A DNA stretch of 64,000 nt from Candidatus Wolfebacteria bacterium GW2011_GWE2_44_13. Its GTDB lineage: Bacteria; Patescibacteria; Paceibacteria; UBA6257; UBA9933. Where the stretch lies: the NCBI GenBank assembly GCA_001000675.1, contig LCHW01000002.1, forward strand, positions 103,187-167,186, read 5' to 3'. Each line of letters starts with the position of its first letter. The stretch's first letter is position 1. The notes beneath the pieces are model-generated. The model made no database searches, was not told the DNA's origin, and saw only the letters and a list, made by a program, of their open reading frames with translations. Both the position numbers and the translations under genes were made by a program. This document shows positions 6,495 through 13,622 of the stretch, in pieces.

Positions 6495-6878
6495 ATGACT
6501 GAGAAGAGAAGGCCAGGAAAGAAAGAGCGATTGGAAATGCCCTACAAGAGAATTTTTATCGAGGGCAACGAAGTGGGGCAGCTCTATTTACTAGGGTCTC
6601 ATGAATGGGACGACAAGTCGGATATGGTCACGGTAATCCTTGCGTTTTCGAGAAGTAAATACGAAGGATATTTCATGGCGCTTATTCTCAGCGAAAATTT
6701 CTTTTTTATGAACGGAAGAACCATTGAGGACTTCACGGGTAAAAGGAAGATGATGACTGGGACGTTGCGACAATTAGTCCCGCGGCAGGGCGACCAGATA
6801 GGGTTTATAGCAAATATTGCCGAGCGCATAGGGAAGGTCTTGGGAACGCACCTTCCGAGCCTCGAAGAGATGGGATAG
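6495..6878 (+). CDS. Orphan small basic protein
   Basis: A 127-residue protein starting at ATG 6495 behind GGAGAAGAGGAG. The N-terminus is very basic (TEKRRPGKKERLE), followed by beta-rich segments (RIFIEGNEVGQLYLL, MVTVILAFSRS) and a C-terminal helix. No transmembrane segment is seen. The same frame is open to ATG 6423 through the leader box, so a 151-residue form is possible; the internal start has a much better ribosome site. Family not recognised. Confidence 0.65.
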   Translation: MTEKRRPGKKERLEMPYKRIFIEGNEVGQLYLLGSHEWDDKSDMVTVILAFSRSKYEGYFMALILSENFFFMNGRTIEDFTGKRKMMTGTLRQLVPRQGDQIGFIANIAERIGKVLGTHLPSLEEMG

Positions 6879-6886
6879 TGCAAAAA

Positions 6887-6912
6887 GCCGCGAGTAATCG
6901 CGGCCTTTTTTT
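6887..6912 (+). terminator. Terminator after the 6495 gene
   Basis: A 7-bp stem (6887-6893 with 6898-6904) followed by seven T. Confidence 0.85.
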
Positions 6913-6920
6913 GTATTGTC

Positions 6921-6940
6921 ATTCCCGCGGAGGCGGGAAT
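6921..6940. repeat. Dispersed 20-bp palindromic repeat
   Basis: A perfect ATTCCC-8-GGGAAT copy flanked by GTC and GAC. It ends 6 bases beyond the stop of rnc and may act as the 3' hairpin of that minus-strand message. Confidence 0.85.
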
Positions 6941-6946
6941 GACAGA

Positions 6947-7654
6947 TTACACCTCAAACTTTTTCAGCGCATTCTTTGCTGATTCAATTTCTGCCTCTTG
7001 TTTGGAGAATCCTTTTCCGCGAGCAGCAAATGTTTCACCAAAGTACACACCAATTTCAAAAATTTTATTATGATCAGGGCCTTCTTCACCGAGTACGACG
7101 TAGCGAGGGGTTACCTTATGTTTTTCTTGCACAATTTCTTGCAGATGACTTTTTGGATCTTTGTGAAGATTGTTTGCAACAATGTCTGCTGAGTGACTAA
7201 GTACTTGGTCGGTTATAAATTTAGCTGCGGCAGCATATCCTTGATCAAGATAAATAGCACCGATAAGGGATTCAAACGCGTTTGCTAAGATAACTTCTTT
7301 TGCACGAGCAGTATCCTTTGCTTCTCCGCGGGAAAGTAAAATAGAGCTGTGCATTTTAATACTATCAGCGATACGTGCCAAAATTTGGTAGTTTACAAGC
7401 GCTGCGCGAATACTCGTGAGCTCTCCCTCAGGAGATTGAGGGTAGGTATGGAAAAGATATTCCGTTACGACAAGTTCAAGTACTGCATCACCTAAAAACT
7501 CGAGCCGTTCATTATGAGGAACACCCCATTTAGGATTTTCATTAAGATACGAACGATGCGTAAGTGCTTCTTTAAGTAAGTCGAGATTAGTAAATTGAAT
7601 CCCGATTGTTTGCTGTATTTTTTCGAAGTGATTCACGGTTGAATCATTATTCAA
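6947..7654 (-). CDS. rnc: Ribonuclease III
   Basis: Double-strand-specific endoribonuclease for rRNA and mRNA processing, 235 residues and normal length. The signature NERLEFLGDAVLE is at residues 48-60, with the helix LANAFESLIGAIYLD at 123-137 and a C-terminal dsRNA-binding domain (about 165-233). The second metal-binding motif normally reads D-x-x-E (Asp114/Glu117 in E. coli); here it is Asn125/Glu128, confirmed by the AAC codon. It lies upstream of nothing on this strand except spacer repeats; nusB precedes it in the same direction. The low-copy Asn may alter metal use or may be lineage-typical. Confidence 0.95.
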   Translation of the reverse strand: MNNDSTVNHFEKIQQTIGIQFTNLDLLKEALTHRSYLNENPKWGVPHNERLEFLGDAVLELVVTEYLFHTYPQSPEGELTSIRAALVNYQILARIADSIKMHSSILLSRGEAKDTARAKEVILANAFESLIGAIYLDQGYAAAAKFITDQVLSHSADIVANNLHKDPKSHLQEIVQEKHKVTPRYVVLGEEGPDHNKIFEIGVYFGETFAARGKGFSKQEAEIESAKNALKKFEV

Positions 7655-7702
7655 TTACGAATTACGAATTGCGAATAAATATTCGTAATCCGTAATCCGC
7701 AA
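7655..7702. repeat. AT-rich imperfect palindrome between nusB and rnc
   Basis: Tandem ATTACGAATT units (7655-7678) face an inverted ATTCGTAATCC stretch (7680-7702). They can fold into a long hairpin in the rnc 5' region. No gene is seen. Confidence 0.6.
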
Positions 7703-7743
7703 TAAAACAATAAATAATGTTTATTGAGTATGCGGTAATGGGC

Positions 7744-8229
7744 TTATTCAGCGGCTTCTTCTATAACAACTGGCTCAGCTACAGGTTCTGCAGGTGCTTG
7801 TGCCTCTTTTGCGAGTGCAATTTCCTTGAACACTGTTCCGAGTACACCATTGATAAATTTGCCAGAGTTTGGTCCGCCAAAGTTTTTAGCGAGTTCAATT
7901 GCTTCATTAATAGCAACTTTCTCAGGGATTTCAGCATGGTCTGCGAACAAAAGTTCATAGAGGCCGATACGAAGTACATTGCGATCAATGACAGGAATCT
8001 GTTCAAGCGGCCACTGCGGAGCAGCGCGGCGAATGATATCGTCTATCTCCGGCATGTGCGCAACAACACCGTTGATAAGTTTCCACGCAAATTCTGGTTC
8101 ATCGATGCCTGCGCCAAATTCGGCGAGGTTGCGTTCGATAACCGTAGTTAATTCATCGCGTTGTTTGTAAAAATCCCACTCGTATAACGATTGCAATATG
8201 ATTGATCGGATTAAGTGTCTAGTTGCCAT
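7744..8229 (-). CDS. nusB: Transcription antitermination factor NusB
   Basis: RNA-binding factor that with S10 promotes rRNA antitermination, 161 residues. The all-helical NusB pattern is visible: RHLIRSIILQSLYEWDF at the N-terminus, and PVIDRNVLRIGLYELLF, VAINEAIELAKNFGGPNSGKFINGVL toward the C-terminus, which are the most conserved blocks of the family. About 25 residues rich in Ala, Pro and Glu extend past the domain. It is the promoter-proximal neighbour of rnc, an order common in reduced genomes. Confidence 0.93.
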   Translation of the reverse strand: MATRHLIRSIILQSLYEWDFYKQRDELTTVIERNLAEFGAGIDEPEFAWKLINGVVAHMPEIDDIIRRAAPQWPLEQIPVIDRNVLRIGLYELLFADHAEIPEKVAINEAIELAKNFGGPNSGKFINGVLGTVFKEIALAKEAQAPAEPVAEPVVIEEAAE

Positions 8230-8271
8230 AAAAGGTGCTGGTTAATGTACTGACTATATATAGTATAGTAT

Positions 8272-8302
8272 AAAAATTGCCGACAGTAAAAACGGTCGGC
8301 AA
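8272..8302 (-). terminator. Terminator of rpmF
   Basis: An 8-bp stem (8277-8284 with 8295-8302) with a T run on the minus strand, just past the rpmF stop. Confidence 0.75.
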
Positions 8303-8307
8303 CTTCT

Positions 8308-8517
8308 TTACTGTGCAGTTTCTTTTTTCGCTGTCTTTAAGCGAGGTGCTTTTACAACCGATCCCTTATAGCTTCCACAGTTCGCGCAATAGCGATGTGG
8401 CATAACAGGGGACTGGCAGTTTGGGCAAACCGCGATCTGGCTTGGCTTAAGAGCCAAGTGTGAGCGACGGCGTCCTACTTTCGATTTAGTATGATGTTTG
8501 ACTGGTACTCCACCCAT
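8308..8517 (-). CDS. rpmF: 50S ribosomal protein L32
   Basis: Small zinc-ribbon ribosomal protein, 69 residues. The N-terminus GGVPVKHHTKSKVGRRRSH is typical of L32. It has four zinc ligands as CPNCQ...CANCG, so it is the zinc-binding form. A short basic tail follows. Monocistronic, with its own terminator. Confidence 0.95.
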   Translation of the reverse strand: MGGVPVKHHTKSKVGRRRSHLALKPSQIAVCPNCQSPVMPHRYCANCGSYKGSVVKAPRLKTAKKETAQ

Positions 8518-8605
8518 GGATAATGATGTCTAGTGAATAAATGAGCCGTTAGGCCCGTATCTAGAGAATAATAGATAAATATGGGATAAAAGTCAATGGA
8601 TAGAA

Positions 8606-8633
8606 TAAAACAAAGCCCCGACGGAAGTCGGGG
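8606..8633 (-). terminator. Terminator of the 8644 gene
   Basis: A 7-bp stem (8616-8622 with 8627-8633) followed on the minus strand by a broken T run (TTTGTTTT). Confidence 0.6.
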
Positions 8634-8643
8634 TAAAAAAGGG

Positions 8644-8991
8644 CTACAACGGGAGGCGCGAAGGGCCACGGCGCATAAAGGAGTCCTGCAAACAGTATGC
8701 GTACATGCAAATGCATGACACAAAGACGTAAAGGTTTCCAAACCTATGGAATCCGGGCGTTTCAGCAACAAACCACGCCTGCGCCGCGAAGAAAAGAGAA
8801 ATCCACGCAACGAGAAGGAAATTTCCACCCGAATGGTGAATCGCATAGTAGCCTTCAGGAACTCGTTTACCCTGACGGTATCGAGAGTCGCAGAACCAAA
8901 GGCAACAAACAACTAAAGGGAAAAACCAGGTAAGAGCGTAGACGAATAGTAAAGCAAACAAATAGATGCTGCTAAGCGTAAGTTCGGACAT
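8644..8991 (-). CDS. Small multi-pass membrane orphan protein
   Basis: A 115-residue protein with three or four hydrophobic helices: LFALLFVYALTWFFPLVVCCLWF, FLLVAWISLFFAAQAWFV and LYVFVSCICMYAYC. A polar loop contains RYRQGKRVPEGYYAIHH. The ATG is preceded by AAAGGGG. It has its own promoter (9039-9067) and terminator, and is divergent from the 9161 gene. The 3' untranslated part carries CTCCCGTTGTAGCCC, similar to a box before the terminators of the 39944 and 40448 genes. No family recognised. Confidence 0.75.
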   Translation of the reverse strand: MSELTLSSIYLFALLFVYALTWFFPLVVCCLWFCDSRYRQGKRVPEGYYAIHHSGGNFLLVAWISLFFAAQAWFVAETPGFHRFGNLYVFVSCICMYAYCLQDSFMRRGPSRLPL

Positions 8992-9031
8992 AGCGCAAAC
9001 CCCTTTGTAAGATGTTTTTAGAATAGTGAAC

Positions 9032-9067
9032 TGGTAAAATAGTGCAATAAAAGAAGGGCTGTGTCAA
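9032..9067 (-). promoter_or_regulatory. Promoter of the 8644 gene
   Basis: Minus-strand TTGACA at 9062-9067, a 17-base spacer, CACTAT at 9039-9044, then six bases and AGTT. The -35 boxes of this and the divergent promoter are only 9 bases apart. Confidence 0.5.
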
Positions 9068-9076
9068 TGGATAGGG

Positions 9077-9115
9077 TTGACATATATAGCGGGAAAAGGT
9101 TATATGAACTCAGTA
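9077..9115 (+). promoter_or_regulatory. Promoter of the 9161 gene
   Basis: TTGACA at 9077-9082, a 17-base spacer, TTATAT at 9100-9105, then six bases and AGTAGCTTT. Confidence 0.65.
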
Positions 9116-9160
9116 GCTTTAGTTGTATAAGAGATCCTCTAACCGAGAAGGAGTGTGAAT

Positions 9161-9562
9161 ATGTCGCAGCAAATACGGGTATATTTGGAGTATCCAGGGC
9201 AGACTGGGCCTGTAAGTTTTTGGAGTAAGGTAGCAAAAAGAAATACCGAGCCGGGGTGGCCAGGAACACACTATGTGGATTTTGACCTTGCACCGTTCTT
9301 CGTGGAATGCTCCCCTGTATTCAGAAAAGGAATCCGAGAGGAGATCGAGAAGAAAACAGAATTTGTTGCGGCGAGTATTGAGACGCCGGTTGATCGTTCG
9401 GAAGTTGTCAGGAATAGTAATACTGCATATGACCATGGTGTAGGGGTGACGATAGACAGCTCTCAATGGCCATGTGTGGCCACGATATGGGCGCCAACAA
9501 TGATAAGCGCCATCGAGAAATTGAGGGAGCTCGCTCCCCCTAAACAGGGGTGCTGCAGGTAA
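9161..9562 (+). CDS. Orphan cytosolic protein
   Basis: A 133-residue protein. It starts at ATG 9161 behind GAGAAGGAG. It has strand IRVYLEYP, a Trp/Pro-rich segment TEPGWPGTHYVDFDLAPFF, and a helix-strand C-terminal half ending in PPKQGCCR. There is no signal peptide or membrane helix. It is not recognised as a known family and sits alone between its own promoter and terminator. Confidence 0.7.
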   Translation: MSQQIRVYLEYPGQTGPVSFWSKVAKRNTEPGWPGTHYVDFDLAPFFVECSPVFRKGIREEIEKKTEFVAASIETPVDRSEVVRNSNTAYDHGVGVTIDSSQWPCVATIWAPTMISAIEKLRELAPPKQGCCR

Positions 9563-9573
9563 AGGTTTAAGTA

Positions 9574-9602
9574 CTGGCCCGTCTTCGACGGGCCAGCTTT
9601 TT
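9574..9602 (+). terminator. Terminator after the 9161 gene
   Basis: A 10-bp stem (9574-9583 with 9587-9596) followed by a T run. Confidence 0.85.
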
Positions 9603-9633
9603 GTTTTACGGTTGCTATGATAGGATACAGGAA

Positions 9634-10638
9634 ATGAATGGCGACCCAGCACAATTGAAAAAAGGAGAGGCAGACCTGCAAATAGATTCAGTTCTTCGCC
9701 CAGAGCAATGGGATGAATATATCGGGCAGGAGCGTATTAAGGCAAACGTAAAAATAATGATCGAAGCGGCACAAAAGCGAGGGGAGCGACCAGATCACAT
9801 GTTGTTTTATGGCCCACAAGGGTTGGGCAAAACAACAATTGCAAACTTAATCGCGCGAGAGATGGGCGCACAAATGCGCGTGACTTCGGGGGTAAATCTA
9901 GAAAAGACAGGGGATTTAGTATCGACACTCGCAAATTTAGAAGAGGGCGATATTTTATTTGTCGACGAGGCGCATCGCATCAATCGTACGATTGAGGAAA
10001 TTTTGTATCCAGCCATGGAGAGCCGCAAGCTGCATATGACGATTGGTAAAGGACCGGCTGCGCGCCAACTTACACTTGACCTTCCGGCATTTACGCTTAT
10101 TGCGGCAACAACGCGCGTAAACTTATTGTCCGCTCCGCTCCGCTCGCGATTCGGTGCAATATTTAGCATGGATTATTATGCGCAAGAACATATCGAAGAA
10201 ATCATTCGACGCTCCGCCCGCATTCTCGGATTAACAATAGAACCGGCTGCGGTAACGGCAATTGCACGTGCAGCGCGCTTTACGCCTCGGACAGCGAATA
10301 GGCTATTAAAACGCGTGCGTGACTATGCACAAGTAAAAGAGATGGCTGTGATTACAGAAGAGGCGGTGCTTGATACGCTTGAGCTGCTTGAGATAGATGA
10401 GCTCGGTCTTGAAAAGTGGGATCGCAAGCTATTGGAGAGCATTATTAAAAAGTTTAATGGTGGTCCGGTTGGTTTAAATACACTCGTCGCAATACTCGGG
10501 GAGGACAAGGGTACGGTTGAAGAAGTGTATGAGCCGTTTCTTATTAAGATGGGGTTACTACAAAAGACATCGTCTGGCCGCGCGGTAACCGAAGAGGCAT
10601 ATGCGCATTTGAATTTGAAGCAGTTTAAGGTACAATAA
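9634..10638 (+). CDS. ruvB: Holliday junction branch migration helicase RuvB
   Basis: Hexameric AAA+ motor that drives branch migration at Holliday junctions with RuvA. It has 334 residues. Walker A GPQGLGKTT and Walker B ILFVDEAHR are present, then sensor AATTRVNLLSAPLRSRFG (the arginine-finger region) and the RuvB C-terminal winged helix (GGPVGLNTLVAILGED...YEPFLIKMG). ATG 9634 is preferred over the upstream open frame because it follows ACAGGA and gives the usual N-terminus. ruvA and ruvC are not adjacent. It runs in the same direction as yidC-khpB. Confidence 0.96.
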   Translation: MNGDPAQLKKGEADLQIDSVLRPEQWDEYIGQERIKANVKIMIEAAQKRGERPDHMLFYGPQGLGKTTIANLIAREMGAQMRVTSGVNLEKTGDLVSTLANLEEGDILFVDEAHRINRTIEEILYPAMESRKLHMTIGKGPAARQLTLDLPAFTLIAATTRVNLLSAPLRSRFGAIFSMDYYAQEHIEEIIRRSARILGLTIEPAAVTAIARAARFTPRTANRLLKRVRDYAQVKEMAVITEEAVLDTLELLEIDELGLEKWDRKLLESIIKKFNGGPVGLNTLVAILGEDKGTVEEVYEPFLIKMGLLQKTSSGRAVTEEAYAHLNLKQFKVQ

Positions 10639-10684
10639 CGAGTACGTAATAAGTGCCGATTAAGTTTTTTAAACGAATTTTACT

Positions 10685-11428
10685 ATGTTCTATATTTTTA
10701 ACACCTACCTCTATCAGCCGCTCTTCAACGCACTAATCTTCCTATATGATAAGTTTTCTTTTGGCGATCTCGGTATCGCTATTATCGTATTGACAGTGCT
10801 TGTGCGCATCGTGCTATACCCATTTTTCTATAAAGGAGCACGCGATCAGGCAGTGATGCAAAAGATTGCACCAACCATAAAGGATCTACAAAAAAAGCAT
10901 AAAGACGACAAGCAAAAGCAGGTTAACGAGATGATGGCATTGTATAAGGAACATAAAGTGAATCCATTTTCCGCCTTCTTCCTATTGCTTGTAGTGCAGC
11001 TACCGATTTTACTTGCGATGTATAAGGTATTCACGACTGGGCTTAAGACGATGCCACAGGAATTGCTGTATTCATTTGTTCCCCATGTGGATGCATTGAA
11101 TTTCTCATTCATCGGGCTTATCGATTTATCAGAGAAGAACGTATTATTGATTCTTCTTACTGCAATAGCGCAATATTATCAGGCAAAGCTTACGATTCCG
11201 AAGAGTAACAAAGCGTTCAAGGATCTTGAAATGGCAGAGATGATGGGGCGGCAGATGATGTACATGGGGCCAATATTGACGGTTGTGGTATTAATGACCA
11301 TGCCATCAGCGATTGCGTTGTACTGGCTTACGACAACCTTGTTTTCCGTCGGACAACAGGTCATAATCAATAAAAAGATTAACATCGTTAAAGATCATGG
11401 AAAACTTGTCGTTACCGGAGATAATTAA
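10685..11428 (+). CDS. yidC: Membrane protein insertase YidC
   Basis: Oxa1/YidC-family insertase in the cytoplasmic membrane, 247 residues. This is the short form without the large periplasmic domain of Gram-negative YidC. Five hydrophobic helices are visible: FNALIFLYDKF, LGIAIIVLTVLVRIVLYPFF with the conserved Arg, FFLLLVVQLPILLAMYKVF, VLLILLTAIAQYYQAKL, and ILTVVVLMTMPSAIALYWLTTTLFSVGQQ. A charged hairpin (KHKDDKQKQ) sits between helices as in the family. The 3' end overlaps khpB by 32 bases. Confidence 0.95.
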   Translation: MFYIFNTYLYQPLFNALIFLYDKFSFGDLGIAIIVLTVLVRIVLYPFFYKGARDQAVMQKIAPTIKDLQKKHKDDKQKQVNEMMALYKEHKVNPFSAFFLLLVVQLPILLAMYKVFTTGLKTMPQELLYSFVPHVDALNFSFIGLIDLSEKNVLLILLTAIAQYYQAKLTIPKSNKAFKDLEMAEMMGRQMMYMGPILTVVVLMTMPSAIALYWLTTTLFSVGQQVIINKKINIVKDHGKLVVTGDN

Positions 11429-11831
11429 AGGGCTAATCGAAAAGATGGGATTTCGCGATTATTCGGTCAGCTATGACGAAGAAGCACGACGATTTAGTAT
11501 CCTTATTGAAGATGCACAGTTTCTCGAGAAGAGCTTGGCAAATTTTATTGCCGACCTTAACTATCTTGTAAAGTTAGTTACAAAGAAGTATGACTGGGCT
11601 CCCATTACGATCGATGTAAATAATTATAGAAAGAAGCGAGAAGAGCTTATCGTTGAATTGGCAAAAGCTGCAGCAAGAAAAGTAGCCGCAACACAACAAG
11701 AAATCGTACTGCCTTCAATGAATGCGTACGAACGCCGATTGATTCACGCAGAGCTTGCAGAGCGCCCAGACCTTAAAACAGAAAGTAAGGGAGAAGGAAA
11801 AGAACGCGCAGTAGTTATAAAACCGTTATAA
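11397..11831 (+). CDS. khpB: KH-R3H RNA-binding protein KhpB (Jag)
   Basis: RNA-binding protein of the KhpB/Jag family, 144 residues. The N-terminal KH-like half contains GLIEKMGF and SILIEDAQFLEKSLANF. The C-terminal R3H domain contains YERRLIHAELAERPDLKTES (the R-x3-H signature), ending KERAVVIKPL. The Jag-N domain is absent. Overlap with yidC and the order yidC-khpB are classical, so co-translation is likely. A copy of the last 11 codons, diverged at synonymous sites, lies downstream at 13444-13503. Confidence 0.93.
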   Translation: MENLSLPEIIKGLIEKMGFRDYSVSYDEEARRFSILIEDAQFLEKSLANFIADLNYLVKLVTKKYDWAPITIDVNNYRKKREELIVELAKAAARKVAATQQEIVLPSMNAYERRLIHAELAERPDLKTESKGEGKERAVVIKPL

Positions 11832-11837
11832 ACATTA

Positions 11838-11859
11838 AAATGCCCCTGTGGGCATTTTT
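11838..11859 (+). terminator. Terminator after khpB
   Basis: An 8-bp stem (11838-11845 with 11850-11857) and a short T run. Confidence 0.75.
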
Positions 11860-11893
11860 GGTTTTACGTAATCTTTTACGATAGAATAATACT

Positions 11894-13441
11894 ATGGAAC
11901 GGCTAACTAAAATAGAAAAACAATTTTCAAAACAAGAGTCGGCGGCGGAGCGTGCTACTCTTGCAGAACAGGTTCAAGAAAAAAGGGCGGCTTATTTTGC
12001 CCAAAAACGGGAGCAGGAAATGCGCAATGAGCAAGTTGCAGAAGTGGTGAAAGATGTCGAAGGGCTGCAAAAAAAGATAGAGGCGCATCATGCGAGTGGA
12101 TTTTTCGAAAAGATAAAGAACGTAATTGCAATCAAAAAAGTAGAAGCAGAGCTGCGGGAAAAGTCGGGAGAAAAGACGACGTTGGAAGAGGCACTTGCAA
12201 AGCCAATGCCAGGAGCGAAGGGAATGGAAGAGGCGCGTGAAATGCTGTCTAGTTTTTATCAACAAGAAAAACAAAAATGGGCAGAAGCGCCCTATTCAAA
12301 AGAAGACATTGCGAGCCTGTTTAGCGAAGAGCATTTAGCAAGTCTTTCCTTGGAGGATTATGCGGCGTTGCTGCGACGATTCCCCGGTGAAATGGTGACG
12401 CATGTGACGCGCCAAGGAGTGCGCGATCATGTTGGAATGTACGAGCATATGGCAGGGATGGGAGAGATGCATAATGGATTTAAAGGCATTACACAATCAG
12501 GGAGACTTACGACGCGGTTGGGAGCGGCGATGATGGAAGCACGGACCGCGCATGATATTTGCGAAGCGCTTAATGGTGGAAAGCCTGTAGTAACGGGAAG
12601 GGACGTTATGGGCAAACATATGGTGGAGTCTACAAGTCCGCAAGTATTAGTGGCGCGATTGCGTGGGTACACCGATAGGGCAAAAGAGTTTCACGATTCG
12701 ACCGCTATTCACCTGGCAATGGGGAAAGTGCTTGACGAGATTTATGGCGGCGAGCGTGGTAACGAAGTGTTCATTGCGTACCCGGCTGCACATGTTGCAT
12801 CTCAATATAATTTCTTGAATATTCAAGGAAAAGGAGTAACAAAAGCGCCGGACGACGATCGGTATAACGATCTGTATGTATGGGCGGAAAATGAATGGAA
12901 GGGGATGAATATAGATGCGGGTATTGTATTTTTACCCAGTGGTGTGCAGGTAGATAAAATATCCGGTTCGCAATTCGCGCTTGACGAACAAGGCATGCCA
13001 ATCGAGCGAGAATTTGAAGAGGGAGAAGATACAGTGAATAGACGTGTATATAAGAGGTCAGAACAGATAGTGGACTCAAAAGAATATTGGGAGGCATATT
13101 TTGCAGAACATCCCAACAACCGTCCATCAAAGATTATATATTATGATGGGCGCATGACACCGACCGAGGCGCTTTGGGAATGGAAAGGAAAAAATGGAAT
13201 TGTAGATAAGGCGCAAGCGGCAACGCTTGGGTTTGATGAATATGAATTGCATGAATTTGATCGGCCAGGCGCCGAAGAAGCTGCATTGCATTTTTATCGA
13301 ACTGCGGTTGATGCACTAGTAAGGGAGTATGGGATGGGTATTATGTTGCCGTGTTTTGATCACCAAGTATTTACGAAGCCACAAGATGAATGGCAAAATT
13401 CTATCAATGACATGTATAAAGAAGATGGGATGAAGTGGTAA
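11894..13441 (+). CDS. Large orphan protein with N-terminal coiled coil
   Basis: A 515-residue cytosolic protein. Residues 1-120 are highly charged and coiled-coil-like (EKQFSKQESAAERATLAEQ, KVEAELREKSGEK). The rest is a mixed globular region with blocks such as GMGEMHNGFKGITQSGRL, EVFIAYPAAHVASQYNF, IDAGIVFLPSGVQVDK and KIIYYDGRMTPTEALWEWKG. There is no membrane helix, Walker motif or signal peptide. It is inserted between khpB and a second khpB-like tail, which suggests it arrived by recombination at the khpB end. No function proposed. Confidence 0.75.
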   Translation: MERLTKIEKQFSKQESAAERATLAEQVQEKRAAYFAQKREQEMRNEQVAEVVKDVEGLQKKIEAHHASGFFEKIKNVIAIKKVEAELREKSGEKTTLEEALAKPMPGAKGMEEAREMLSSFYQQEKQKWAEAPYSKEDIASLFSEEHLASLSLEDYAALLRRFPGEMVTHVTRQGVRDHVGMYEHMAGMGEMHNGFKGITQSGRLTTRLGAAMMEARTAHDICEALNGGKPVVTGRDVMGKHMVESTSPQVLVARLRGYTDRAKEFHDSTAIHLAMGKVLDEIYGGERGNEVFIAYPAAHVASQYNFLNIQGKGVTKAPDDDRYNDLYVWAENEWKGMNIDAGIVFLPSGVQVDKISGSQFALDEQGMPIEREFEEGEDTVNRRVYKRSEQIVDSKEYWEAYFAEHPNNRPSKIIYYDGRMTPTEALWEWKGKNGIVDKAQAATLGFDEYELHEFDRPGAEEAALHFYRTAVDALVREYGMGIMLPCFDHQVFTKPQDEWQNSINDMYKEDGMKW

Positions 13442-13443
13442 TA

Positions 13444-13503
13444 ATGCAAAGCCAAAGGGGCGGAAGCGGGAAAGAACGAGCAGTTGTTATTAAGCCATTA
13501 TAA
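13444..13503 (+). pseudogene. Duplicated 3' end of khpB
   Basis: A 19-codon frame (MQSQRGGSGKERAVVIKPL then TAA) whose last 11 codons encode the same residues as the end of khpB. Five of these codons differ at the third base from the real gene. It starts 2 bases after the stop of the 515-residue gene, in another frame. It is best read as the remnant of a second khpB allele left when the orphan gene was inserted; a functional micropeptide is less likely. Confidence 0.6.
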
Positions 13504-13507
13504 AAAA

Positions 13508-13535
13508 AGAACCGCCTTTATGCGGTTCTTTTTTT
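13508..13535 (+). terminator. Terminator after the khpB remnant
   Basis: An 8-bp stem (13508-13515 with 13522-13529) followed by a T run. Confidence 0.85.
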
Positions 13536-13622
13536 ATAAATACGCAAGAGATATTCGTAATGCGAGTAGATTTATTGTACAATAGCTTTATTAAAAGCAT
13601 GGTAACAGTAACATATAAAAAT

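Noticed and set aside
8475..8933. Two other open frames overlapping the 8644 membrane gene (minus 8475-8912 and plus 8697-8933)
   Set aside because: They lack ribosome sites and cross the rpmF start or the terminator; the 8644-8991 frame has promoter, ribosome site, hydrophobic pattern and terminator.
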